A stretch of 7,536 nucleotides of DNA. Source: Caldisericota bacterium. GTDB taxonomy: Bacteria > Caldisericota > Caldisericia > Cryosericales > Cryosericaceae. Within the stretch, counting starts at the first letter, position 1. Each line of letters opens with the position of its first letter. The stretch is from assembly GCA_026390245.1 (NCBI GenBank), contig JAPLGI010000017.1, positions 1-7,536 of the forward strand. The letters are read 5' to 3'. Shown here one piece after another: positions 1 to 5,490 of the stretch. The position numbers and the translations under genes were made by a program. Under the pieces are notes generated by a model, which saw nothing but the letters and a program-made list of their open reading frames with translations, had not been told where the DNA came from and did no database searches.

Positions 1-35
1 TCCTGGTCTCGTGCTGCACCTGTCAGTAGTATGCC
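1..35. other. left-edge flank after the alpha-galactosidase
   Basis: Only 35 bases follow the alpha-galactosidase stop codon. On the minus strand no ATG and no terminator hairpin is present. A GTG occurs at 19-17 but lacks a good ribosome binding site. Whether the operon continues leftwards cannot be told. Confidence 0.4.
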
Positions 36-2057
36 TCAATCAATCGGGCGCGCAACTGGTACCACGTGCACTCTCAGGACTGTGTGAGCGCCTTCCTGCT
101 CAGGGCTGACGACTACGCCATTCACGGTCCATTGATGCGATGTATCCGGGACCGCTATCAGGGCTTCGCCTTCAAGCCGGGCGTCGTCGGATCGCTGGAA
201 TCCTATTGAGGTCTCAAAGCACTCGAAGCCTGTCACATCAAGTCCCGGGAACACATGGGTCGTTGTTCCAAGGAGTTCGACACCGGTTCCCTGTGCTTTC
301 CGAAGACAAACTGAATCGAAGGGCGGGAGATGCAGAGGGTCCTGCCCTTCGATAAGGTGCCCGCTGCAGTAGTAGAGGCCAGGTTCCAGGTCTATCGTGG
401 CAGGTCGCGAGCCCAGGTTGGCTGCGAGAACGTACGTGGCATTCTCGGCGCGCAAGGTCAGGCGCCATGCCTCGCCCAATGGTCTGGCTTCGAGTGTGGT
501 CTTTGCTGAGAACGGGAATTGGGAAAGGTACAGCCTGAGCTGTGCGTCTGTGTAGGACGAGATGTCGTCTGACGTGAAGATGAGTCCTCCCATCGCCTGG
601 TTCACGAGAAAGAGCGTGCGACGCTGTGCTTCCGTCAGACTGTTTCCGGTATTGCGGAGGATCGTGACGTCCGGATCGTTCCAGAAGGCCATACCATTCA
701 TATGCCTTCGGCTGATCGTGTTTTTCAGAGCGCATACCGTGGATACGCGCTCACGATAGTGAATCGTCGAGAGCAGGCGGTCCTCCCACTTCAGGGCGAC
801 ATCGCCGCCGATGCGGCAGAAGTCGACTTGTCCAAATGCGGGTCCGAGTGGGACGCCACACCCCAGAATGAGATTGTCCCCGATGGTGTCGCGCAGAAAC
901 TGCATCGATTCGGACATGACCTGACCGCGCGTCTTGCCCTCAGGTGCTTTGCGACAGGCAGCATAGAGGAAGTCGAGCTTGACCAGGTCGAAGTGCCAGG
1001 TGTGCAGGACGAGGTTGAAAACGTCCTGGAGATAGGAGCGGACAGCCGGGTTCGTCACGTCGAGCGAATAGAAGAAGCCACTCCAGCCCGGGTTGTATCC
1101 GGCTTTGACAGGCTTTCCGCTTTCATCACTCAGGAACCAGTCCGGATGATCCCGCAGCACGTCGGACTTTTCCTCGGCTATGAAGGGAGCCAACCACAGG
1201 CCGGCTTTGTAGCCGCGCCTGTGTATTGCCTCGGCCATTGCCCCCATTCCGTCCGGGAACTTGTCATTGGCCGTCAACCAGTCGCCGATGGCAGGTTGCC
1301 AACCGTCGTCGATCTGGAAGACATCAAGAGGGACCTGGTGGTTGCCCAGAGCGTCGAGATTGTGCTGGACAATCTCCCCGGTGATGCCCGTGTAGTAGTT
1401 GTACCAGCTTGTCCAGCCGGTCAGAGGTGGCGTCCGGAGAGGCCGAAGGTCAAGAAGCTCGAAATAGCGGCCAAAGGTCTCGCGGTCCGTTCCGGTTCCC
1501 ACATACGCGTCATACAGGACATATGGTTCGCCAGGCACGACACCCCCGCATTCCTTCTGGAGCGTGACCATTCCAGAGGAGGCAGTGACCGTCACCAGGG
1601 TGAAACCCGTGTGCTCGGCCAGTGACCCAAACAGAGTCAGGAGATCGGGTCTGGTCCGAACATATCCATAGGTCCAGCCGTGAAATCGTCCCGGAAAGCC
1701 CGGGTTCGTGACGTAGTCATAGTCGCCATATGCCGAACACCGTGACCGAGCTAGCCTGTTCAGCGACGGGATACGGTTCTTCGGCCCCAGTTCCTGTGAT
1801 TCAGTCCATGTCTGATAGCCATTCACGAAGATACGGCTGGATGGTGGAATAGGAACGGGAACCCTCAATTCGGCTGTGAGAAGCTTCACCGCAGTTCGAG
1901 CTGTCACGGTGAGGGTCCAGCGTTCTCCGGGGGCTGTTGCGCGTACGGTCGGGGCAATGACAAGATCATCGTTCTCCACTTGCCGGTCCAGTCCAAAACT
2001 CAGGGTCGTGACGACCCCGTCGCGGCGATACGTCAGTTTGCCCCTTACGTTCTCCAC
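36..2057 (-). CDS. GH36-family alpha-galactosidase, cytoplasmic (673 aa)
   Basis: Predicted to hydrolyse terminal alpha-1,6-galactosyl residues from melibiose- or raffinose-type sugars by a retaining mechanism. Visible family marks, in order: NGYQTW (residues 79-84) in the N-terminal beta domain; GWTSWYNYY (214-222) opening the TIM barrel; QIDDGWQ (248-254); KAGLWLAPF (284-292); KLDFLY (360-365), where D362 matches the GH36 nucleophile; RIGGDV (415-420), where D419 is the likely acid/base; and WNDPD (459-463). No signal peptide is seen, so it should act in the cytoplasm on imported sugar. The start is GTG, directly after the galK stop codon and 5 bases after a strong GGGGAGG. At 673 residues it is longer than the compact Thermotoga-type enzymes and shorter than the roughly 720-residue group. 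About 85 residues follow the usual end of the C-terminal beta domain. It is the last visible gene of the galT-galK operon. Family is confident. Substrate is inferred, since GH36 also includes alpha-N-acetylgalactosaminidases and raffinose synthases. Confidence 0.93.
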   Translation of the reverse strand: MENVRGKLTYRRDGVVTTLSFGLDRQVENDDLVIAPTVRATAPGERWTLTVTARTAVKLLTAELRVPVPIPPSSRIFVNGYQTWTESQELGPKNRIPSLNRLARSRCSAYGDYDYVTNPGFPGRFHGWTYGYVRTRPDLLTLFGSLAEHTGFTLVTVTASSGMVTLQKECGGVVPGEPYVLYDAYVGTGTDRETFGRYFELLDLRPLRTPPLTGWTSWYNYYTGITGEIVQHNLDALGNHQVPLDVFQIDDGWQPAIGDWLTANDKFPDGMGAMAEAIHRRGYKAGLWLAPFIAEEKSDVLRDHPDWFLSDESGKPVKAGYNPGWSGFFYSLDVTNPAVRSYLQDVFNLVLHTWHFDLVKLDFLYAACRKAPEGKTRGQVMSESMQFLRDTIGDNLILGCGVPLGPAFGQVDFCRIGGDVALKWEDRLLSTIHYRERVSTVCALKNTISRRHMNGMAFWNDPDVTILRNTGNSLTEAQRRTLFLVNQAMGGLIFTSDDISSYTDAQLRLYLSQFPFSAKTTLEARPLGEAWRLTLRAENATYVLAANLGSRPATIDLEPGLYYCSGHLIEGQDPLHLPPFDSVCLRKAQGTGVELLGTTTHVFPGLDVTGFECFETSIGFQRSDDARLEGEALIAVPDTSHQWTVNGVVVSPEQEGAHTVLRVHVVPVARPID

Positions 2058-3224
2058 TTATTCCTCCCCTGTGGTCTCATGGACGCCATCTGCAGCGTGT
2101 GTCTCATAGAACGAAGGTTCCAGCCGCGTCTCCCTCAGGTATGCGGATCGGACCGAAGCCATGAAGTCGGGCACCGCGGCTTGTTCGACCAGTGCTATGG
2201 CACAGCCTCCAAAACCGGCACCCGTCATGCGTGCCCCGAGACACCCTGTCGCGTGAAGCGCCGCATCCACGATCGCATCGAGATGTGGCCCGGTCACTTC
2301 GTAGTCCTCTCGAAGGGACGTATGAGAAGCTGTGAGCAATCTCCCGAACGCAGCCAGATTTCCGGAGGCCAGCACTTGAGAAGCTTGCTGGACTCGTGTC
2401 TGTTCGGAGATGACATGACGTGCTCTCCGCCGCAACATCGGGTCCGAGACATGGAACAGCACCTGATCCCATGCGGCATGAACAAGACCATCTTGCGGTG
2501 CATCCTCGCCAAGGAGTCGGAGAACTGCATCGCACTGGGCTCTGCGCTCATTGTACTTCGAATCGGTCAGTCGCCGCTGCCAGGCCGTGTCCATGATGAC
2601 CAGAACATGGCCGCCCAAGTCAACGGGAACATAGCGGTAGTCTTGTGATTCGCAATCGAGCAGCAGGGCACAATCCTTCTTGCCAAGAGCGACTGCGAAT
2701 TGGTCCATAATGCCGCAGTTGACTCCGATGAACTGGTTCTCCACCTTCTGGCCAAGGAGGGCAATAGCCTTGAGGTCACTTGTCGGAGCACCTGCAAGAG
2801 CGAGCAGGGAAAAGGCCGTCAGTACTTCCATGGCGGCAGAAGAGGACAGACCGGCTCCCTGTGGCAAGGTCGTGGTGAACAGGACATCGGCTCCGTTCAG
2901 CTTGATGCCCCGGAGAAGGAGTTCCTGGAGAACTCCAGCGGGATAGTTTCCCCAGCCGCGTGCAGGATCAGGCGCGATAGGTTGGTCCAGATCGATCGCT
3001 ATGGACAGCGTGTCTTCCCTGGAACGGAGTCTGACGAGCCTGTCGGAACGTGGACGACAGGTCGCGGCAATTCCCTGCGTGAGTGCTGCCGGCATGACCA
3101 GACCACCGTTGTAGTCGATATGTTCGCCGATCAGGTTCACCCTGCCGGGGGCAAAGAAGGAGCGAATCTCATGGGTTCCAGGACCATACACGCGCACGAA
3201 CTCTTCGACAGCGGATGGGCGCAT
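2058..3224 (-). CDS. galK: galactokinase (388 aa)
   Basis: Phosphorylates alpha-D-galactose with ATP to galactose 1-phosphate, the first committed step of the Leloir pathway, in the cytoplasm. It is a GHMP-family kinase with all signatures: APGRVNLIGEH (residues 25-35) with the catalytic arginine at R28; the phosphate-binding loop PQGAGLSSSAA (121-131); the catalytic base D174 in GIMDQF; KYNERR (223-228) in the sugar site; and MTGAGFGG (333-340). R28 and D174 fall at the same numbers as in E. coli GalK. The frame stays open upstream to an ATG at 3311, but the ATG at 3224 is chosen. From it the protein aligns with the usual GalK N-terminus and length (E. coli 382), and it sits 2 bases after the galT stop. 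The ribosome binding site there is weak (GGGAGA, 12 bases away), which suggests coupling to galT translation. Function is near certain; the start is likely. Confidence 0.96.
   Translation of the reverse strand: MRPSAVEEFVRVYGPGTHEIRSFFAPGRVNLIGEHIDYNGGLVMPAALTQGIAATCRPRSDRLVRLRSREDTLSIAIDLDQPIAPDPARGWGNYPAGVLQELLLRGIKLNGADVLFTTTLPQGAGLSSSAAMEVLTAFSLLALAGAPTSDLKAIALLGQKVENQFIGVNCGIMDQFAVALGKKDCALLLDCESQDYRYVPVDLGGHVLVIMDTAWQRRLTDSKYNERRAQCDAVLRLLGEDAPQDGLVHAAWDQVLFHVSDPMLRRRARHVISEQTRVQQASQVLASGNLAAFGRLLTASHTSLREDYEVTGPHLDAIVDAALHATGCLGARMTGAGFGGCAIALVEQAAVPDFMASVRSAYLRETRLEPSFYETHAADGVHETTGEE
2063..2069 (-). promoter_or_regulatory. alpha-galactosidase ribosome binding site inside the end of galK
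   Basis: On the minus strand GGGGAGG lies within the last galK codons and ends 5 bases before the GTG start at 2057. This is a near-ideal Shine-Dalgarno sequence at good spacing, and it supports GTG as the true start. Ribosomes finishing galK at TAA would be positioned directly on it, so coupled translation is likely. Confidence 0.8.
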
Positions 3225-3226
3225 GT

Positions 3227-4216
3227 CTATGAGTTGTCTCCCGTCTGCTCGAACCGCCTGCATGCGGCAGCAAGAGCCGGGGCAGTCTCCTCCACGCGCA
3301 AGGTGTTGCATGCTGCCCAGGCGCCCATCTCTGAGGATGCGTAGTACTTTACCGTGGTCGCGTTGCGCAGTGGGGGATAGAATTCGATGTGAAAATGGTA
3401 GTATTGCTCACAGCCAGCATCTTCCGGACTGTTTACGGGAGCCTGATGAATGCACATCATGTACGGAAAGCGTCGCCCGAACAAGAGGTCGAACCCACCG
3501 GTGAGAGTCTTGAGTATGCGGGCGAGGTCGCTTCGTTCCGAAGACGCGAAGTCGGTGAAGGATCCCTTGTGAGCCCGGCTTGCAATGAACACGCCGTAGG
3601 GATAGTCGGTAAACGAGGGGATGTACGCTGCGAAACTGGCGTTTTCCAGAATGATGCGCCTGCCGTCAGACAGTTCGTTGCGTGTGAGATCGCAAAACAG
3701 GCAGCTTCCATGCTCTTCGTACCAGGCACGTGTGCTGTCAAGCTCCGTCCGAATCTTCAGGGGGACAAATGGGTATGCATAGATCTGGCCGTGGGGGTGC
3801 AGCATCGTCACCCCGACCTCCTCGCCACGATTCTCGAAGGGATAGATGTACTTGATACGAGGATCGCCAGAAAGAACACGTTGTCTCTCGGTCCAGAGTT
3901 CTACGAGACGCGTCAGGTGAGCGACGCTGAGGTCGTGGAGGCTGGCATCGTGTTGTGGTGAGTACAGGATGACTTCGCACTTGCCGTAGTTTGGAGCAAC
4001 GGGCGACAGATCAGACCCTGCTGCGTCAGGCTCACCGGGGTTTGTCGTCAGGGCTGGGAAGTCATTGTCGTATTCAAGGACATCGTAGTCAGGAGGGACT
4101 TTGCCTGATCCGGGGCAGAAGGGACAGCCGTCGGCATGCAGATTGGGTCGTGTCTGCCTGTTGCTTGCCACCATTGTCCATGTTCGCAGAATCGGGTTCC
4201 ATCTCAGTTCGGCCAT
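3227..4216 (-). CDS. galT: galactose-1-phosphate uridylyltransferase (329 aa)
   Basis: Transfers UMP from UDP-glucose to galactose 1-phosphate, giving UDP-galactose and glucose 1-phosphate, through a uridylyl-histidine intermediate. It belongs to the class I, HIT-like superfamily. The active site is HPHGQ (residues 140-144), with H142 the expected nucleophile. The structural zinc ligands of E. coli GalT have counterparts in C31 and C34 (CPFC), H89 (SPQHD) and H140. The C-terminal HFHIEFYPP (274-282) is also typical. A second CxxC (CLFC, 172-175) with H216 and the 274/276 histidines suggests a second metal site, as reported for the related plant ADP-glucose phosphorylase. Genetic context (galK, galE) favours GalT. 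The ATG start has a strong AGGAGG 6 bases upstream. It is the first gene of the minus-strand operon, divergent from galE. At 329 residues it is a little shorter than E. coli GalT (348). Confidence 0.95.
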   Translation of the reverse strand: MAELRWNPILRTWTMVASNRQTRPNLHADGCPFCPGSGKVPPDYDVLEYDNDFPALTTNPGEPDAAGSDLSPVAPNYGKCEVILYSPQHDASLHDLSVAHLTRLVELWTERQRVLSGDPRIKYIYPFENRGEEVGVTMLHPHGQIYAYPFVPLKIRTELDSTRAWYEEHGSCLFCDLTRNELSDGRRIILENASFAAYIPSFTDYPYGVFIASRAHKGSFTDFASSERSDLARILKTLTGGFDLLFGRRFPYMMCIHQAPVNSPEDAGCEQYYHFHIEFYPPLRNATTVKYYASSEMGAWAACNTLRVEETAPALAAACRRFEQTGDNS

Positions 4217-4267
4217 CGTGGTCCTCCTCTCGCGCTGCTGTGTCGCGGTGCCAGCTGTTCATCATGT

Positions 4268-4296
4268 AGTATAGCCCAACACCTGCATTGGTACAG
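4268..4296 (-). promoter_or_regulatory. predicted galT-galK-alpha-galactosidase promoter (weak -35)
   Basis: On the minus strand TATACT lies at 4273-4268. The hexamer 17 bases upstream (4296-4291) reads CTGTAC, a poor match to TTGACA. Transcription would start near 4261, about 45 bases before the galT ATG. A good -10 with a poor -35 is typical of activator-dependent promoters, and an inverted repeat overlaps this -35 position. The assignment rests on one good hexamer only. Confidence 0.45.
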
Positions 4297-4297
4297 G
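4282..4297. repeat. inverted repeat CCTG-N8-CAGG at the galT -35
   Basis: CCTG (4282-4285) and CAGG (4294-4297) are inverted 4-base arms with an 8-base spacer, covering the weak -35 position of the galT promoter. It could be an activator or repressor half-site pair. The arms are short and chance occurrence is quite possible. Confidence 0.22.
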
Positions 4298-4315
4298 CCA
4301 GTTGATGTTGTCTCC

Positions 4316-4344
4316 TTGTTCATGCGGTGTGTACTGACTATACT
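4316..4344 (+). promoter_or_regulatory. predicted galE promoter
   Basis: TTGTTC (4316-4321) and TATACT (4339-4344) are separated by 17 bases, the ideal sigma70 spacing. The -10 matches consensus at five of six positions; the -35 keeps only the TTG core. Transcription would start near 4351, giving a leader of about 30 bases before the galE ATG. No other pair in the gap is as good for this direction. Confidence 0.65.
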
Positions 4345-4358
4345 GATTTCACAGTCAG
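4334..4358. repeat. inverted repeat CTGACT-N13-AGTCAG over the galE -10 (candidate operator)
   Basis: CTGACT (4334-4339) and AGTCAG (4353-4358) are perfect inverted 6-base arms 13 bases apart. They straddle the galE -10 hexamer and the predicted transcription start, where a bound repressor would block RNA polymerase. Because the left arm lies upstream of the predicted start, it would act as DNA rather than as an RNA hairpin. A 6-base inverted pair with free spacing is not rare by chance in a gap of this size, so confidence is limited. Confidence 0.35.
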
Positions 4359-4370
4359 AAGCGTACTGAA

Positions 4371-4376
4371 GAGGTG
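4371..4376 (+). promoter_or_regulatory. galE ribosome binding site (decides the start)
   Basis: GAGGTG at 4371-4376 lies 6 bases before the ATG at 4383 and 9 before the ATG at 4386. The same bases contain an in-frame GTG (4374) that would give a slightly longer protein, but that GTG is inside the Shine-Dalgarno sequence and has no site of its own. This supports starting galE at 4383 (or 4386). Confidence 0.7.
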
Positions 4377-4382
4377 GACAGG

Positions 4383-5369
4383 ATGATGAGTGGGACAGTT
4401 CTTGTGACCGGCGGGGCCGGCTATATTGGATCGCACACTGTACGAAGGCTGGTACGAAACGGCTATCAGGTCGCTGTGTTCGACAACCTTTCCAAGGGAC
4501 ATCGATGGGCCGTTCCGCAGGATGTTCCGCTCATCGTCGGCGATATCACTGACACTGCCCATGTCGCGATGACCATTCGGCAGTTCCACGTGACAAGCGT
4601 TGTCCACTTTGCAGCCTCCAGCCTCGTGGGCGAATCGATGATCGAGCCTCGCGCCTACTATACGAACAACGTGATCGGCACACTGCACCTTCTCGACGCC
4701 ATGCGAGCAACGGGCGTCGATCGCATGGTCTTTTCCAGCTCGGCTGCCGTCTACGGGGAGCCGGCGAGCGTACCGATTGACGAGGACAGTGCCTTGGCGC
4801 CTACCAGCGTGTATGGGCGCACCAAGATGGTCATCGAGGGCATCCTGCATGACTACGTCGCGGCATATGGGTTTCGTTCAGTCTCCCTGAGGTATTTCAA
4901 TGCGGCTGGAGCCGACCCCAATGGCGGGAATGGAGAGGACCACGATCCGGAAACACACCTGATTCCACTGATACTGCAGGCCGCAGCTGGCCGGAGACCG
5001 TCGGTGAGTGTCTTTGGAAGTGACTATCCGACAGCTGACGGCACCTGTGTCCGAGACTACATCCACGTGAATGATCTTGCAGATGCCCATGTCCTCGCCC
5101 TGGAATCACTCGAGGGACACGCAGAAGCCACATACAACCTGGGGAATGGTGAAGGATTCTCCGTGAGACAGATCATCGAGACTGCCCAGCGCGTGGTGGG
5201 GCACGAGATACCCACTCTCGAGTCGGGACGGCGAGCAGGGGACCCTGCCGTGCTCGTTGCCAGCAATCGATGCGCATGCAGTGAGCTGGGATGGACTCCT
5301 GCGCTGGCGGATCTCGAGGTGATCGTCCGGACTGCCTGGAATTGGGAGCAGCATCGACCGACCCGCTAG
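4383..5369 (+). CDS. galE: UDP-glucose 4-epimerase (328 aa)
   Basis: Interconverts UDP-galactose and UDP-glucose using bound NAD, closing the Leloir cycle and also supplying UDP-galactose for glycan synthesis. It is an extended short-chain dehydrogenase: NAD-binding TGGAGYIG (residues 9-16), HFAASS (75-80), FSSSAAVYG (117-125) with catalytic S120, and YGRTK (144-148) with catalytic Y144 and K148. DGTCVRDYIHVNDLADAH (219-236) and the C-terminal GRRAGDPA segment (282-289) are typical of GalE. Length is close to E. coli GalE (338). It is transcribed divergently from galT from its own promoter. An in-frame GTG at 4374 is possible, but it lies inside the ribosome binding site. The window shows nothing downstream that is co-transcribed with certainty; a new promoter precedes the next gene. 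Confidence 0.95.
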   Translation: MMSGTVLVTGGAGYIGSHTVRRLVRNGYQVAVFDNLSKGHRWAVPQDVPLIVGDITDTAHVAMTIRQFHVTSVVHFAASSLVGESMIEPRAYYTNNVIGTLHLLDAMRATGVDRMVFSSSAAVYGEPASVPIDEDSALAPTSVYGRTKMVIEGILHDYVAAYGFRSVSLRYFNAAGADPNGGNGEDHDPETHLIPLILQAAAGRRPSVSVFGSDYPTADGTCVRDYIHVNDLADAHVLALESLEGHAEATYNLGNGEGFSVRQIIETAQRVVGHEIPTLESGRRAGDPAVLVASNRCACSELGWTPALADLEVIVRTAWNWEQHRPTR

Positions 5370-5409
5370 TCCTGCATGAGAATGCTGTCTGGTCTTTTCC
5401 ATTTGTTCT

Positions 5410-5437
5410 TTGACCTGTCCAGGTAATGCAATAGAAT
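5410..5437 (+). promoter_or_regulatory. predicted Na/Pi transporter promoter
   Basis: TTGACC (5410-5415) and TAGAAT (5432-5437) are separated by 16 bases; each hexamer matches the sigma70 consensus at five of six positions. Transcription would begin near 5444, leaving a leader of about 47 bases. This is the strongest promoter-like sequence in the window and argues that the transporter is transcribed independently of galE. Confidence 0.65.
5413..5424. repeat. palindrome ACCTG-TC-CAGGT over the transporter -35
   Basis: ACCTG (5413-5417) and CAGGT (5420-5424) form a perfect 5-base inverted repeat with a 2-base centre, overlapping the -35 hexamer. The position suits a repressor operator. It does not resemble a PHO box that I recognise. 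A loop of 2 bases makes an RNA hairpin unlikely, and the element lies upstream of the predicted start anyway. Confidence 0.35.
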
Positions 5438-5490
5438 ACAGAGGCGGCACAGTACCGGACCGACCCGAAAACTGATCCTCGGAGGCACGA

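Larger units (their letters stand above)
4217..4382. promoter_or_regulatory. galT/galE divergent intergenic control region
   Basis: This 166-base non-coding gap separates the start codons of galT (minus) and galE (plus). It holds a sigma70-like promoter for each direction, with the identical -10 hexamer TATACT on both strands, plus several inverted and direct repeats listed separately. No open frame, tRNA or clear riboswitch fold was seen. The arrangement would let one regulator bound between the promoters control both transcripts. That regulator is not encoded in the window. The gap and hexamers are seen in the sequence; shared regulation is inference. Confidence 0.75.
5370..5490 (+). other. 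galE to Na/Pi transporter intergenic gap
   Basis: This gap is 121 bases. It contains a promoter (5410-5437), a short palindrome over its -35 (5413-5424), and a ribosome binding site GGAGG (5481-5485) 5 bases before the next ATG. Just after the galE stop is only a 4-base-pair hairpin (GCAT, GAGA loop, ATGC at 5374-5385) without a proper U run, too weak to call a terminator. Some galE read-through into the transporter gene therefore remains possible. Confidence 0.6.

Noticed and set aside
702..1625. Long plus-strand open frame (307 codons) opposite the alpha-galactosidase
   Set aside because: It lies fully antisense to a gene with clear GH36 motifs. Its translation has no recognisable domain and it has no good ribosome binding site. 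It is a by-product of codon bias on the other strand.
3225..3311. Upstream extension of galK (29 extra residues) overlapping the end of galT
   Set aside because: The extension has no GalK similarity, the ATGs at 3311 and 3263 lack a ribosome binding site, and the ATG at 3224 gives the normal GalK N-terminus.
1980..3344. Plus-strand open frames at 1980-2648 and 2700-3344, antisense to galK
   Set aside because: Their translations are low-similarity, arginine- and cysteine-scattered sequence without motifs, and the opposite strand encodes an intact galactokinase.
3389..3961. Plus-strand open frame of 190 codons opposite galT
   Set aside because: Antisense to an intact GalT with active-site and zinc motifs; no domain or start signal of its own.
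4338..4850. Minus-strand open frame of 170 codons opposite the start of galE
   Set aside because: Antisense to the conserved NAD-binding half of GalE and running into the promoter region; no motif recognised.
5374..5385. Possible terminator hairpin after galE (GCAT-GAGA-ATGC)
   Set aside because: Only four base pairs, half of them A-T, and no uninterrupted U tract follows. Not convincing as an intrinsic terminator.
5465..5485. Leader hairpin CCGA/TCGG reaching into the transporter ribosome binding site
   Set aside because: Four base pairs with a 10-base loop are too weak to argue for a regulated switch; the neighbouring CCTCGGAGG self-complement has a loop too small to fold.
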